Assembly: GCF_000971235.1 (NCBI RefSeq)
Contig: NZ_BBMB01000011.1
Coordinates: 288,295 to 352,294, forward strand
Source of the DNA: Demequina subtropica
GTDB taxonomy: Bacteria > Actinomycetota > Actinomycetes > Actinomycetales > Demequinaceae
Direction of reading: 5' to 3'
DNA length: 64,000 nucleotides
In this document: piece after piece, positions 34,058 through 46,169 of the stretch
Position numbering within the stretch: position 1 is the stretch's first letter
Layout of the letters: every line of letters begins with the position of its first letter
Notes under the pieces: generated by a model
Database searches by the model: none
Seen by the model: the letters and a program-made list of their open reading frames with translations, nothing else
Told to the model about the DNA's origin: nothing
Made by a program: the position numbers and the translations under genes

Positions 34058-34639
34058 CTACTCGGGCTGCGCGACGATGACGCGCGCGGGGCGCAGCACG
34101 CGCTCGCCCACCTTGTGGCCCGGCTGCGCCACGTGCTGCACCGTCGGCTCGGTCACCTCGGTGCTGGGCTGGGACATGAGCGCCTCGTGCAGCTGCGGGT
34201 CGAACGCGTCGCCCTTCTCGCCGTACGCGGACCAGCCGAGGCCGCCGAGCGCGCCCTCGAGCTTCGCCGCGATGGCCGCGAACGGGCCGTCGGCGAGGTC
34301 GCCGTGGTCGCGCGCCGCCGCGATGTCGTCGAGCGCGGGGATGAGCGCCTCGATGGCCTTCGCGGTCGCGTTGACGCCGATGAGCTCGCGGTCGCGGTCC
34401 ACGCGCTTGCGGTAGTTCTGGTACTCGGCCTGGAGCCGCTGGAGGTCGGCGAGGTGCTCCGCCGCCTTCGTGTACGCGGCGTTGAGCGCGTCGTCCGCGC
34501 CCGCCTCGTCGGCCGTGAGGTCGTCGAGGCCGTCCTTGTCCTCGTCCAGGAAGCTGGCCGCCGCCTCGTTCACGATGCGCTCGGCCTGGGCCTCCGCATC
34601 GTCCTGGGGCTCGGGAACGCTGTTGGTGCTGTCGGTCAT
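34058..34639 (-). CDS. grpE: GrpE nucleotide exchange factor
   Basis: A 193-residue protein. The acidic N-terminus leads to a long coiled coil (about residues 55-110, LQRLQAEYQNYRKRVDRDREL) and a C-terminal beta domain ending GERVLRPARVIV, all standard for GrpE. It releases ADP from DnaK. The ATG before TDSTN is preferred because GGAGG lies six bases upstream; a GTG four codons earlier would place that site inside the gene. It lies between dnaK and dnaJ with gaps of 77 and 16 bases. Confidence 0.95.
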   Translation of the reverse strand: MTDSTNSVPEPQDDAEAQAERIVNEAAASFLDEDKDGLDDLTADEAGADDALNAAYTKAAEHLADLQRLQAEYQNYRKRVDRDRELIGVNATAKAIEALIPALDDIAAARDHGDLADGPFAAIAAKLEGALGGLGWSAYGEKGDAFDPQLHEALMSQPSTEVTEPTVQHVAQPGHKVGERVLRPARVIVAQPE

Positions 34640-34716
34640 GTCTGCCTCCACATGGGGAGACGGCGGGCGGCGGCTCGGTCGTCGTGACCGGGTGCCGCGC
34701 GCCCGCCGTCGTGCCG

Positions 34717-36585
<1,869 letters not shown>

Positions 36586-36637
36586 GTCTGTTCTTCCTCC
36601 AGTCGCGGCGCTCGCCGCGTGATCTGCCTCGCTCGGG

Positions 36638-36660
36638 AGTTGAGCGACTGAGACTCAACT
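36638..36660. promoter_or_regulatory. HAIR element 1 (HspR site)
   Basis: AGTTGAG-N9-CTCAACT, a 23-bp dyad that matches the HspR-associated inverted repeat with variant outer bases. It overlaps the -10 hexamer of the dnaK promoter. Confidence 0.85.
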
Positions 36661-36685
36661 TAAATCGCGTGATGGCGGGTGTCAA
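36657..36685 (-). promoter_or_regulatory. dnaK operon promoter
   Basis: On the minus strand TTGACA (36680-36685) and TAAGTT (36657-36662) are separated by exactly 17 bp, a near-consensus housekeeping promoter. It is framed by HAIR elements, so induction is by loss of HspR rather than by a heat-shock sigma factor. Confidence 0.85.
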
Positions 36686-36699
36686 GTTGACCGGGCAAG

Positions 36700-36722
36700 A
36701 GTTGAGCCAACTCTGCTCAACT
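36700..36722. promoter_or_regulatory. HAIR element 2 (HspR site)
   Basis: AGTTGAGC-N7-GCTCAACT is a perfect 23-bp dyad just upstream of the -35 hexamer. The first and second HAIR elements are 62 bp apart, about six helical turns. Confidence 0.88.
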
Positions 36723-36802
36723 TCTCAGGAAGTGCCCTGGTGGGGGTCGGGTAGCGGGCGCCCGGTGCCTGACGGCGCTCGACTGGCCCCGCGCATCGTG
36801 CC

Positions 36803-36808
36803 TAGCCT
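36803..36808 (+). promoter_or_regulatory. -10 box of leaderless rhodanese gene
   Basis: TAGCCT ends six bases before the ATG, indicating a leaderless transcript. Confidence 0.5.
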
Positions 36809-36814
36809 CGCCGT

Positions 36815-37297
36815 ATGGACACCGCCACGGACCTCGCCGCCCACCTCGCCGCCGCCCGCGCGCACTTCGCCGGCCGCCTCGCCTTCGAGACCGACGTGTC
36901 CGATGCCCACGCCGCTCTCGAGGCCGGCGATCCGGGATTTGTGTTCATCGACACGCGCTCCCGGGAGGCGTGGGAGCAGGGACACGCCCGTGGCGCGCTG
37001 CACATGCCCAAGCCGGACATGCCTGCGCGCATCCCCGCGGAGTTCGCTCCGGGGACCCGGTTCGTCGTCTACTGCTGGGGCCCCGCCTGCAACGGCGCGA
37101 CCCGGGCGGGGCTGATCATCACGGAGCTCGGCTACGAGGTGAAGGAGATGATCGGCGGCTTCGAGTACTGGGCGCGCGAGGGCCTGCCCGTGGATGCCGT
37201 GAACGCGGACGGCGCGGTGGTCGACGCGACCTACCCGGTCGACCCGCTCACGTCTCCGCTCCCCGCCGCCGGCGCGCGCATCGCCTGCGACTGCTGA
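36815..37297 (+). CDS. Rhodanese-domain protein
   Basis: A 160-residue single-domain sulfurtransferase-like protein. The rhodanese fold runs from about residue 30 to 128 with FIDTRSREAWEQGHARGALHMP, and the active-site loop is YCWGPACNGA, whose first Cys (about residue 89) is at the catalytic position; a second Cys four residues later could form a disulfide with it. The ending GARIACDC adds two more cysteines. It may transfer sulfane sulfur or act in redox repair. Divergent from the heat-shock operon and followed by a long hairpin, so it is probably monocistronic. Confidence 0.85.
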   Translation: MDTATDLAAHLAAARAHFAGRLAFETDVSDAHAALEAGDPGFVFIDTRSREAWEQGHARGALHMPKPDMPARIPAEFAPGTRFVVYCWGPACNGATRAGLIITELGYEVKEMIGGFEYWAREGLPVDAVNADGAVVDATYPVDPLTSPLPAAGARIACDC

Positions 37298-37314
37298 CCG
37301 GGCCCGGTGCCCTG

Positions 37315-37363
37315 GCGGGACATGGGTGCAGGATCCCCCGCGGATCCTGCACCCATGTCCCGC
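37315..37363. repeat. Perfect 22-bp-arm palindrome, dispersed repeat copy 1
   Basis: The arms 37315-37336 and 37342-37363 are perfectly complementary across a 5-nt loop, and CTGGCG flanks both sides. It begins 18 bases past the rhodanese stop and would make a very stable RNA hairpin. The first 25 nt, with the flank, recur identically at 52360-52384. Confidence 0.9.
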
Positions 37364-37391
37364 TGGCGTGCGAGAGTCGAGGCAGGACGGT

Positions 37392-37412
37392 GTTACGCAC
37401 ACGAAATGTTCA
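37392..37412 (+). promoter_or_regulatory. GlnR-like element upstream of F420 genes
   Basis: GTTAC-N6-GAAATGTTCA lies 38 bp before the start of the F420-dependent oxidoreductase gene. The first 16 bases fit the GlnR pattern GTNAC-N6-GAAAC with one change. The same string GAAATGTTCA follows GTAAC-N6 upstream of the pyrimidine operon (45234-45254). Confidence 0.55.
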
Positions 37413-37450
37413 TGTGAATAACATCGGCGCACCCGAGAGAAGGGACGGCG

Positions 37451-38449
37451 ATGGCGGATCTGACGGTGGGCTACGCGGCGATGCTCGAGCAGTTCGCGCC
37501 CATGGAGGCGGTCGAGCTGAGCGCCTACGCGGAGTCGAAGGGCTTCAGCGGCGTCATGGCCGCCGACCACTTCCAGCCGTGGGTGCCGCAGCAGGGGCAG
37601 TCGGCCTTCGTGTGGAACGTGCTCACCGCGATCGGCGAGCGCACCACCGGTGACATGGGCCCGGGCGTCACGGCCCCGACGTTCCGCTGGCACCCCGCGA
37701 TGGTCGCGCAGGCCTCCGCCACCCTGGCCGCGATGTACCCCGGCCGCCACTGGCTGGGCCTGGGCAGCGGCGAGGCGCTCAACGAGCACATCGTCGGCCA
37801 GTACTGGCCCGAGGTCCCCGAGCGCATCGACCGGATGTTCGAGGCCATCGAGATCATCCGCAAGCTCTTCGCCGCAGGTGACAAGAAGGACGTCAAGCAC
37901 TCCGGCCGCTACTACAAGCTCGAGTCCACGCGCCTGTGGACCATGCCGGAGGTCCCTCCGGAGATTCTCATCGCCACCGCCGGTCCCATCACGGCGAAGA
38001 AGGCGGGCGCGGTCGCGGACGGCCTCATCACCGTCGGCGCGCCGCTCGAGAAGATCGAGGGCCTGTTCGCGCGCTTCGACGCAGGCATGCGGGAGTCCGG
38101 CCGCGATCCGGAGAACGCCCCGAAGGTGCTGCAGCTCCACCTGTCCTGGGCGCCCACCTACGAGGAGGCGCTCAAGAACGCGATGACCGAGTGGCCCAAC
38201 GGCGGCATGAAGTTCCCCAAGGGCGACATCCGCTCGCCGCACGAGCTCGAGCAGATCGCGAAGCTGGTGCGTCCCGAGGACTTCGAGGGCCGCATGGTCA
38301 TCAGCGAGGACCCGGACGTCCACCGCGCGTACATCCAGCGCTTCGTGGATCTCGGCTTCGACCGCATCTACCTGCACAACGTGGGCCGCAACCAGCGCGA
38401 GTGGATCGACGTGTTCTCGCGCGAGGTCCTCCCCCGGCTGGGGAGGTAG
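37451..38449 (+). CDS. F420-dependent LLM oxidoreductase (G6PD-like family)
   Basis: A 332-residue luciferase-like TIM barrel of the F420-dependent group containing Fgd-type glucose-6-phosphate dehydrogenases. [22 protein letters not shown] near residues 34-55 and [12 protein letters not shown] near 97-108 are the cofactor-side motifs of the family, and [20 protein letters not shown] lies further on. It closely fits the F420-dependent family described as TIGR03557, whose substrates are mostly unknown. It is first in an apparent operon with cofE and cofC, coupling F420 use and synthesis. Start ATG behind GAGAGAAGG. Confidence 0.88.
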   Translation: MADLTVGYAAMLEQFAPMEAVELSAYAESKGFSGVMAADHFQPWVPQQGQSAFVWNVLTAIGERTTGDMGPGVTAPTFRWHPAMVAQASATLAAMYPGRHWLGLGSGEALNEHIVGQYWPEVPERIDRMFEAIEIIRKLFAAGDKKDVKHSGRYYKLESTRLWTMPEVPPEILIATAGPITAKKAGAVADGLITVGAPLEKIEGLFARFDAGMRESGRDPENAPKVLQLHLSWAPTYEEALKNAMTEWPNGGMKFPKGDIRSPHELEQIAKLVRPEDFEGRMVISEDPDVHRAYIQRFVDLGFDRIYLHNVGRNQREWIDVFSREVLPRLGR

Positions 38450-38454
38450 GGACG

Positions 38455-39258
38455 ATGCCCGCGTTGAGCGTGTGGGCCCTCGAGGGTCTGGGCGAGGTGC
38501 GGCAGGGCGACGACCTGCCCGCGCTCATCGAGGCCGCGATCCTGGAGAGCGGCACCCCGCTCGAGAGCGGCGACGTCCTGGTGGTCGCGAGCAAGATCGT
38601 GTCCAAGGCCGAGGGGCGGACGGTGCCGGCCGAGGACCGCGAGGACGCGATCACCGCCGAGGCGGTCCGCGTGGTCGCGAGCCGGCCGCGCGCCGACGGC
38701 GGCGTCACGCGCATCACCGAGACGCGCCACGGCTTCGTCATGGCAGCGGCCGGCGTCGACGCGTCCAACGTGCCCGAGGGCCACGTGCTGCTGCTCCCGG
38801 TGGACCCCGACGGCTCGGCGCGACAGCTGGTGCGCGGCCTGCGCGAGCGCACCGGCGCGCGTATCGGCGCGGTGGTGACGGACACGTTCGGCAGGCCGTG
38901 GCGGCATGCGCAGACCGACCTTGCGATCGGGGCGGCCTACGTCCGCGTGGTCGAGGACCATCGCGGCGGCGAGGACTCGCACGGGCGCGTGCTGACGGTC
39001 TCCGTGACCGCGCTCGTGGATGAGATCGCGGCCGCGGCGGACCTGGCCAAGGGAAAGGCCGGTGGCACGCCGGTGGCCGTGGTGCGCGGGCTCGACGCCG
39101 TGATCGACGAGCCCGGGCCGGGCGTCGCGCTCCTGGTGCGGGGCGCGGAGGGGGACATGTTCAGGCTCGGCTCGGACGAGGCCTTCGCCGAGGGCCACGA
39201 GGCCGGTATGCGCATGGCCGAGGCCCTGGGCGACGATGCACGGGAGCCGCGCTCATGA
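38455..39258 (+). CDS. cofE: Coenzyme F420-0:L-glutamate ligase
   Basis: A 267-residue enzyme that adds gamma-linked glutamates to F420-0. Family motifs are visible: [20 protein letters not shown] (residues 36-55), the substrate region [20 protein letters not shown], and [18 protein letters not shown] near residue 143. It lacks the C-terminal nitroreductase-like domain of mycobacterial FbiB, so it is the short archaeal-type form. It follows the F420 oxidoreductase by five bases and overlaps cofC by four (ATGA), indicating tight coupling. Confidence 0.95.
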   Translation: MPALSVWALEGLGEVRQGDDLPALIEAAILESGTPLESGDVLVVASKIVSKAEGRTVPAEDREDAITAEAVRVVASRPRADGGVTRITETRHGFVMAAAGVDASNVPEGHVLLLPVDPDGSARQLVRGLRERTGARIGAVVTDTFGRPWRHAQTDLAIGAAYVRVVEDHRGGEDSHGRVLTVSVTALVDEIAAAADLAKGKAGGTPVAVVRGLDAVIDEPGPGVALLVRGAEGDMFRLGSDEAFAEGHEAGMRMAEALGDDAREPRS

Positions 39259-39875
39259 CGGCCTGGACGGCGATCGTGCCGGTCAAGGGCGGGGCACGCG
39301 CGAAGTCGCGGCTTCCCGAGGAGATCGACGGCGTGCCGCGCGCAGTGCTCGCGGCCGCCTTCAGCGCGGACACCATCGCGGCGGTCGCGGCCACGCCCGG
39401 GATCGACAAGGTGCTGGTGATCGCAGGTGTGTCCGAGCTCGACGAGGCCTGGCTGGGCGAGGCCTGCCCGCGCGTGCGGATGCTCCGTCAGGGATCGGCC
39501 GCGGGGCTCAACGCGGCGGTGCGCCACGCGGCCGCGCTGGTGACGGGGCCGGTCGCAGTGGTGCTGGGCGACCTCCCGTCGCTGCGTCCCGAGGACCTGG
39601 CCGCGGTCCTCGACGTTGCGCGGCGACGCCCACGCTCCATGGTCGGGGACGTCGCATGCCACGGCACCACGATGCTCATGGCCCGCGACGGCGGCCTCGC
39701 CGCGAGCTTCGGTCCCCGCTCCTTCACCCGTCACGGGCGTGCCGGCTACGTCGAGCTCGACGCGCCGATCCGCGCCCGCGCGGATGTCGACACCGTCGCG
39801 GACCTCGAGCGGGCCCATCGGCTGGGCGTCGGGGAGCGCACCGCCGCGGCGCTCCGGCTGGTCTCCGCGGCGTAG
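39255..39875 (+). CDS. cofC: Phosphoenolpyruvate/2-phospholactate guanylyltransferase
   Basis: A 206-residue nucleotidyltransferase that activates a three-carbon phosphoacid with GTP in F420 biosynthesis. The N-terminal loop [14 protein letters not shown] (residues 7-20) binds the nucleotide, VVLGDLPSL (about 98-106) supplies the metal-binding Asp, and GTTMLMA...[11 protein letters not shown] matches CofC/FbiD. In actinobacteria the substrate is phosphoenolpyruvate. It overlaps cofE and converges on cofD with only seven bases between the stops, so cofC and cofD are in different transcription units. Confidence 0.94.
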   Translation: MTAWTAIVPVKGGARAKSRLPEEIDGVPRAVLAAAFSADTIAAVAATPGIDKVLVIAGVSELDEAWLGEACPRVRMLRQGSAAGLNAAVRHAAALVTGPVAVVLGDLPSLRPEDLAAVLDVARRRPRSMVGDVACHGTTMLMARDGGLAASFGPRSFTRHGRAGYVELDAPIRARADVDTVADLERAHRLGVGERTAAALRLVSAA

Positions 39876-39882
39876 ACCTCCG

Positions 39883-40853
39883 CTACCGCAGCCGCAGCGC
39901 GAGATCCACGGCCGCCCCGGCGATCGCCGCGGTCGCGTCGACGTCGGTCATCCACAGGGGACGCGCCACGGCGGCGACTCCCGCCGCCTCGAGCTCGGGC
40001 ACGGACCCGGCGTCCGCATCGTCCACGAGCCAGCCATCCAGGAGGCCGTGCCGCGCGCGGTAGTCGAGCGCGACCCCGGAGGCCGTGGCCGACACGCCGA
40101 GCGTGGCGAGGCACGCCTCGGCCATGCCGCGGACCGCGGCGCCGCCGATGATCGGGGAGACCCCCACGAGCGGTGCGGCAGAGGCGCGCAGCGCGTCCGC
40201 GAGGCCAGGCACGCCCAGAATCGTGCCGACCGAGACCACCGGGTTCGACGGCGGCAGCAGCACCATGTCCGCCGCCCCGATGGCCTCGAGCACGCCGGGC
40301 GCGGGTCGCGCCTCCTCCACGCGTGCCTGCACGAACCGGCGCGCGGGCGCGGCCGCGCGCGTGCGCACCCACCACTCCTCGAAGTGGACCGTCTCGCCGG
40401 AGGCGAGCTCGACATGCGTCTCGACGGGCTGGTCGCTCATGGGCAGCAGCGTCACGGGCAGGTCCCAGCGCGAGGCGAGGCGCGCGGTGGCCTCGCTGAG
40501 GGTGGCGCCGGACGCGAGCAGCGAGGTGCGCGCGAGGTGCGTCGCCAGGTCGCGATCGCCCAGCGTGAACCATTCCCAGCCCACGCCGTAGGGTCGCAGC
40601 TCCTCGGCGACGGTGAAGCGCTCATCGGCGCGTCCCCAGCCCTGGTCCTCGTGGATCGCGCCGCCGAGCGTGTACATGACCGTGTCCATGTCCGGGCAGA
40701 CCTGGAGGCCGTGCAGGCGCATGTCGTCGCCCGTGTTCGCGATCACCGTGACGTCGAGCGGCGTCGCGGACGCCTCCCCCCACGCGAGGAGCCCGCGCAG
40801 GAAGCGCGCGCCTCCCACGCCTCCGGACAGCGCGACGATGCGCAGGGTGTCGG

Positions 40854-40857
<4 letters not shown>
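39883..40857 (-). CDS. cofD: Phospholactate transferase of F420 biosynthesis
   Basis: A 324-residue enzyme (FbiA in mycobacteria) that joins the activated three-carbon unit to FO to give F420-0 or its dehydro form. The N-terminal VALSGGVGGARFLRGL (residues 8-23) and VIANTGDDMRLHGLQVCPDMDTVMYTL (38-64) are strict CofD signatures, and DMVLLPPSNPVVSVGTIL (about 204-221) is the GDP site. It starts within the stop of the ABC ATPase gene (ATGA), so it is the last gene of a four-gene operon with the transporter. FO synthase (cofG/cofH or fbiC) is not in the window. Confidence 0.95.
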
Positions 40858-41644
<787 letters not shown>

Positions 41645-41654
<10 letters not shown>

Positions 41655-42682
41655 GCGGTCCCCCTCGCATGCCTCAGCACCACCACGAACACCGGCACCC
41701 CCACGAGCGCCGTGACGATGCCCACGGGGATCTCGCGCGGGTCGAGCATGGTGCGCGCCAGGGTGTCCGCCCACAGCAGGAACACCGCGCCGCCGAGCGC
41801 CGCCGCGGGCAGCACGTGCCGGTGCAGGCCGCCGACCAGGCCGCGGACCAGGTGGGGGATGATGAGCCCGACGAAGCCGATCGCCCCGCTCGTGGAGACC
41901 ATGGCGCCCGTGAGGAGCGAGACCGCGACGAACAAGGTGAGCCGCGTGCGGCGCGTCGAGATGCCGAGCGCCTCCGCGGCGGCGTCGCCGAGCGTCAAGG
42001 CATCGAGCGGGGCCGCGTGGAGGCGGAGCAGCGGGTAGACGAGCGCGAGCGCCACGGCCGCGATCGCCACCGTGGTCCACGTGGATCCCGCGAGCGAGCC
42101 GAGCAGCCAGCTCAGCACCTGCCGGTACGCGTCTCCCTTCGCGGTGACCACGATGACCAGCGAGGTGCACGCCGCGAGCAGCTGCGACACCGCGATGCCG
42201 GCCAGCACCACGATGGTCGGGCTGAGGCTGCCGGCGAGCCGCGCGATCCCGAGCGCCGCGCCGAGCGCGAGCAGCGCGCCGAGGAACGCCGCGATCGGCA
42301 GCGCGATCGAGAGGGCCAGAGCCGAGCCGATCCCGAGGAGCAGCACCCCGACGGCGCCGAGCGAGGCGCCGGAGGACAGCCCCAGCAGGTAGGGATCGGC
42401 GAGCGGGTTGCGCGTGAGGCCCTGCATGACCACGCCCGCGGCGGCGAGCCCCGCGCCCACGAGCGCTGCGGTGAGGACGCGCGGCGCGCGGATGGACCAC
42501 ACGATCGCATCGGCGGTGCCCGCCGTCGCGTCACCCGTGAGGTGGGCGGCGAGGATGCGCCACGCCTCGAGCGGGCCGAGTCCCGCGACCCCGATGGTCA
42601 CGGCGATCGCGACGGACGCGAGCAGCGCCGCAGCGAGGGCGGCGGTGAGGACGCGTGCGCGTCGGTCGCGGCCTGCGCTCAT
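41645..42682 (-). CDS. FecCD-type permease of proposed F420-0/FO importer
   Basis: A 345-residue permease of the FecCD/BtuC class with about ten membrane spans. RAPRVLTAALVGAGLAAAGVVMQGLTRNPLADPYLLGLSSGASLGA (about residues 67-111) is the canonical family core, and GFVGLIIPHLVRGL near residue 277 is the C-terminal signature. It overlaps the ATPase gene by ten bases and the binding-protein gene by four, so all three are tightly coupled. Class membership predicts uptake of a large cofactor-like molecule; F420-0 or FO is suggested by the adjoining cofD. Confidence 0.92.
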
Positions 42683-43680
42683 GAACCGTCCGGCACCGCC
42701 GTCGCGAGCTGGTCGACCAGGGACGCGACCGTCTCGACGTTGCGGACACCGGCCTCGGCGCCCGCGAACGGGACGATGACGTAGGCGCCGGCCTTGACCG
42801 CGCTGAGCGCCGCGGTGGCCGGGTTGTCCTCGAGCATCGCGATCTTGTCCTCGGCGGTGTTCCACGACGCGTCGACCAGGACGATCACGTCGGGGTCCGC
42901 CTCGACCACGGCCTCCCATGTGGCGGAGGTCCACGTGTCGTGGACGTCCTCGAAGACGTTGGCGAGCCCGGCCGCCTCCATCATCATCTGCGGCGCCCCG
43001 ATGCCGGCGCCCACGTAGGGCGAGTCGGTGCCCGAGCTGTACCAGAGCGCCGTGAGGTCGCGCCCGTCGGGCTCGATCGCTTCGAGGTCGGTGCTCATGC
43101 GGGTGACGAGCGTGGCGGCGGCGTCCGGCACCCCGAACAGCTCGCCCGCCTCCTCGATCTGGGCGAAGAGCGCGTCGAAGGTCATCGGGTCGGGCTGGTA
43201 CCCGGGCTCCTTGCACGCGGAGGGGGCGACGTACGTGAGGATCCCGCGCTCCGCGAGCGCGTCCCGTTCGCCCACGCCGTCCGCCGCGAAGTTGGACTCC
43301 CACCCCGCGACGATCGCGTCGGGCTCGAGCGCGAGCGTCGCCTCCTGGCCCGGGAGGAACTCGGACAGCACCGGGATGTCCGAGTCGAGCGTCGTGTACG
43401 GCGGCTCGATCGGGCCGTCGAGGAAGGCCGCCCCGACGATGGCGTCGGCGAGGCCGAGCTCGACCAGCAGCTCCGTGGTGGTCGACTTCACGGCGACGAT
43501 GCGCGTGGGGGTCCCCGCGGACTCCACCAGGACGCCGCAGTTGTCGACCGTGACGAGGGCGTGCGCGTCGCCGATCGCGACGGTGGGGGCGACGGTGGGC
43601 GTCGGCGATCCCGCGCCTGTGCACGCGGCGAGGCCGAGCGTGCACGCGAGGACCGCGGCGGTGGGGGCGAGGCGGCTCAT
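42679..43680 (-). CDS. Lipoprotein binding subunit of proposed F420-0/FO importer
   Basis: A 333-residue binding protein with a lipobox (LAACTG, Cys at residue 20) and two FepB/BtuF-like lobes. TRIVAVKSTTTELLVELGLADAIVGA (about residues 59-84) is the first-lobe signature of helical-backbone metal/cofactor receptors. Two extra cysteines (Cys48 and Cys156, in VDNCGVL and SACKEPG) may form a disulfide. It heads the transporter-cofD operon; it stops 102 bases short of the MocR gene on the same strand, and no clear promoter was identified in that gap. Confidence 0.9.
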   Translation of the reverse strand: MSRLAPTAAVLACTLGLAACTGAGSPTPTVAPTVAIGDAHALVTVDNCGVLVESAGTPTRIVAVKSTTTELLVELGLADAIVGAAFLDGPIEPPYTTLDSDIPVLSEFLPGQEATLALEPDAIVAGWESNFAADGVGERDALAERGILTYVAPSACKEPGYQPDPMTFDALFAQIEEAGELFGVPDAAATLVTRMSTDLEAIEPDGRDLTALWYSSGTDSPYVGAGIGAPQMMMEAAGLANVFEDVHDTWTSATWEAVVEADPDVIVLVDASWNTAEDKIAMLEDNPATAALSAVKAGAYVIVPFAGAEAGVRNVETVASLVDQLATAVPDGS

Positions 43681-43781
43681 GGGTCCTCCTGGGGCGACGG
43701 GCGGCTCGGGGTGGCCGAGCGGGGGCGGGACAGCGTCGGCTGCGGCGTCCCGAGGTGTGCGCGAAGGTTAATCACCTGGCA

Positions 43782-45179
43782 TTACCCCGATGTTTCGCGC
43801 CCGGATGCCGCCGCCGCGATCGCCGCGGCGACGGACGGGACGGACTCGCGCAGCGCCCCCACGCTCACGCGGATGTGGTCGCCCGTGTGCGGGCCCGGCG
43901 CATCGGAGTCGACCGCGGCCGGCACCACGAAGGTGCTGCCGCGGCTCACGTTGATGCCGTGCGCAGCCAGCGTGATGCGGGCGGCGTGCTCGTCGGCCAC
44001 GGGGATCCAGGCGTTGAGGCCGTCCGCGAGCGGGACGTCGAGCCCCGCGGCGGCGAGGCAGGCGGCGAGCTCGCGCTGGCGCAGGAAGTACGCGTGGCGA
44101 GCGCGGTCCACGGCGTGCACCGAGGCGCGGCTGGTGAGGAGGTCGTGGAGGATCGCCTGGAGCAGGCGCGACGTCCAGCCGGGGCCCAGGACGCGGTAGC
44201 CGACGATGCGCTCGATGGCGCTCGCGGGTCCGCCGAGCGCCGCGATCCGCAGGTCGGGGCCGTGCGACTTGGAGAAGCCGGCGACGCGCAGCGTGCGCTG
44301 CGGGATCCACGCCCCGAGGCTCACGGGCTGGGCGGCGGAGACCAGCCCGGTGTGGTCGTCCTCGATGATGACGGCGTCGCGGCCGTAGCGGTGACCGGTG
44401 AGCACCGTCGCGAGCTCGTCGGCGCGCGACGCGGTCATCGAGATGCCGGTGGGGTTCTGCGCGCGGGGCTGGAGGATCACCGCGGCTGGGCGCGAGGCGA
44501 GCGCGGCCTCGAGGCTCGCGGGGATGATCCCGTGCGCGTCCATCCGCACGGGCACCGCCATGAGGTGGAGGTGCTCGAGCAGGTCGAGCAGCATGGGGAA
44601 GGTCGGGGTCTCGACGATGACGCGGTCGCCGAACCGTGCGACCGAGCGCAGCGCGCGCTCGATGCCGTCCATGACCCCGTCGAGCACGGTGAGGGCCTGG
44701 ACGGGGGCGGGCCACAGCGCGCGCAGCGGCGCCTCGAGCTCGGGTAGCAGCGGGGGCTGAAGGTACGAGCCGACGGCGGCCCGCGAGGGCGCCACGCGCT
44801 CGAGCGCCGCGGTGATGTCCGGCAGCAGCAGCGGGTCGGGGATCCCGATCGCCAGCTCGAGGCGCTCGACGCCGGGAGGCGTGGCGGCGGCGACCTCCGC
44901 GAGGTGGCCCGAGCGCGTCGTGAGCCAGGGCGTGCGGGGCTCGAGCACGTACGACCCGGCGCGGCCGCGGGCCTCGATGAGCCCCGCGTCGACCAGCCCG
45001 TGCCACGCCGCGCTCACGGTGCCCGGGCTCACCTCGAGCCGCTTGGCCACGTCGCGGACGGTGGGCAGCCGCGTGCGCGGGGCGACCTCCCCCGTGCGGA
45101 TGAGCATCGACAGGGCGGAGGCGATCCCCTGGGGGCTCGGCTCCTCGATCTGGCTGGCCAGACGGTCGATCAGCGCCAC
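43782..45179 (-). CDS. MocR-type GntR/aminotransferase regulator
   Basis: A 465-residue regulator: winged helix of GntR type at about residues 13-82 (GIASALSMLIRTGEVAPRTRLPTVRDVAKRLEVSPGTVSAAW), then a full aminotransferase-fold domain with the PLP lysine in VAGFSKSHGPDLRIA (about residue 293) and ILQPRAQNPTGISM. It is divergent from the pyrimidine operon across 128 bp and is its likely controller, sensing a PLP-reactive amine; beta-alanine, the pathway product, is the obvious candidate but is inferred. GTG start behind AAAGGAGG. Confidence 0.9.
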   Translation of the reverse strand: MALIDRLASQIEEPSPQGIASALSMLIRTGEVAPRTRLPTVRDVAKRLEVSPGTVSAAWHGLVDAGLIEARGRAGSYVLEPRTPWLTTRSGHLAEVAAATPPGVERLELAIGIPDPLLLPDITAALERVAPSRAAVGSYLQPPLLPELEAPLRALWPAPVQALTVLDGVMDGIERALRSVARFGDRVIVETPTFPMLLDLLEHLHLMAVPVRMDAHGIIPASLEAALASRPAAVILQPRAQNPTGISMTASRADELATVLTGHRYGRDAVIIEDDHTGLVSAAQPVSLGAWIPQRTLRVAGFSKSHGPDLRIAALGGPASAIERIVGYRVLGPGWTSRLLQAILHDLLTSRASVHAVDRARHAYFLRQRELAACLAAAGLDVPLADGLNAWIPVADEHAARITLAAHGINVSRGSTFVVPAAVDSDAPGPHTGDHIRVSVGALRESVPSVAAAIAAAASGRETSG

Positions 45180-45223
45180 CCGCCCTCCTTTCGTCCGATC
45201 TGGGCGTGAGCGTTCATAAACCT

Positions 45224-45254
45224 GTTACAGCAGGTAACCCAAGGGAAATGTTCA
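45224..45254 (+). promoter_or_regulatory. GlnR-like element upstream of pyrimidine operon
   Basis: GTTAC-N5-GTAAC-N6-GAAATGTTCA lies 54 bp before the first gene. GTAAC-N6-GAAAT fits the GlnR a-b box with one change. A further GTAAC at 45264-45268 extends the pattern. The 10-mer GAAATGTTCA is shared with the element at 37392-37412. The gap also serves the divergent MocR gene. Confidence 0.55.
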
Positions 45255-45307
45255 ATCGCGACAGTAACAGTCACTGCATCGGACTGGAAAGAGCGCGAGG
45301 AGACGAC

Positions 45308-46156
45308 ATGACGGTGATCAGGGCGGCCATCACCCAGACCACGTGGACGGGTGACAAGGAGTCCATGCTCGACAAGCACGAGCAGTTCGCGCGGACGGCG
45401 GCGGCGCAGGGCGCCCAGGTCATCTGCTTCCAGGAGCTCTTCTACGGCCCCTACTTCGGCATCACCCAGGACAAGAAGTACTACCGCTTCGCCGAGCCGG
45501 CCGACGGGCCCATCGTCCAGCGCTTCGCGGCGCTCGCGAAGGAGCTGTCGATGGTGATGGTCCTCCCGATCTACGAGGAGGCGCAGACCGGCGTCTATTA
45601 CAACACCGCCGTGGTGGTGGATGCGGACGGCACCATCCTGGGCAAGTACCGCAAGAACCACATCCCGCACGTCGAGAAGTTCTGGGAGAAGTTCTACTTC
45701 CGCCCGGGCAACATGGGCTACCCGGTGTTCGACACCGCGGTCGGCAAGGTCGGCGTCATCATCTGCTACGACCGCCACTTCCCCGAGGCGTGGCGCGAGC
45801 TGGGCCTCAACGGGGCGCACCTCGCCTTCAACCCCAACGCGACCAAGCCGGGCCTCAGCAACCGCCTGTGGGAGATCGAGCAGCCCGCCGCGGCCGTCGC
45901 CAACGGGTACTTCGTGCTCGCGCCCAACCGCGTGGGTCTCGAGGACAACGAGTACGGGGACGAGGCCGTGAACTTCTACGGCACCTCGCAGATCGTCGAC
46001 CCGCGCGGCAACTACGTCGGCGAGCTCGGCTCGGGCGAGTCGGAGGAGATCCTCATCCGCGACCTCGACCTGGGGCTCGTGCAGGAGATGCGCGACGACT
46101 GGCAGTTCTACCGCGACCGCCGTCCCGACACGTACGACGAGATCACGGCGCCGTAG
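45308..46156 (+). CDS. Beta-ureidopropionase / N-carbamoyl amidohydrolase (nitrilase superfamily)
   Basis: A 282-residue carbon-nitrogen hydrolase. The catalytic triad is Glu in ICFQELFYGPYFG (about residue 43), Lys in GKYRKNHIPH (about residue 116) and Cys in GVIICYDRHFPE (about residue 154). NxxY contacts and the NPNATKPGLSNRLWEIEQPA segment match bacterial beta-ureidopropionases. It hydrolyses N-carbamoyl-beta-alanine to beta-alanine, CO2 and ammonia, the last step of reductive pyrimidine degradation; N-carbamoyl amino acids are an alternative. First gene of the operon, with GAGGAG before the ATG and dihydropyrimidinase 13 bases downstream. Confidence 0.9.
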   Translation: MTVIRAAITQTTWTGDKESMLDKHEQFARTAAAQGAQVICFQELFYGPYFGITQDKKYYRFAEPADGPIVQRFAALAKELSMVMVLPIYEEAQTGVYYNTAVVVDADGTILGKYRKNHIPHVEKFWEKFYFRPGNMGYPVFDTAVGKVGVIICYDRHFPEAWRELGLNGAHLAFNPNATKPGLSNRLWEIEQPAAAVANGYFVLAPNRVGLEDNEYGDEAVNFYGTSQIVDPRGNYVGELGSGESEEILIRDLDLGLVQEMRDDWQFYRDRRPDTYDEITAP

Positions 46157-46169
46157 GGGAGGCACGGAC

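Noticed and set aside
43681..43781. Cobalamin riboswitch upstream of the FecCD-type transporter
   Set aside because: No B12-box or the expected long conserved leader is present in the 101-base gap.
43767..43800. GAAAC-N6-GTAAT as a third GlnR-like site
   Set aside because: It coincides with the last codons and stop of the MocR gene, and the order and flanking bases do not match the two elements with GAAATGTTCA.
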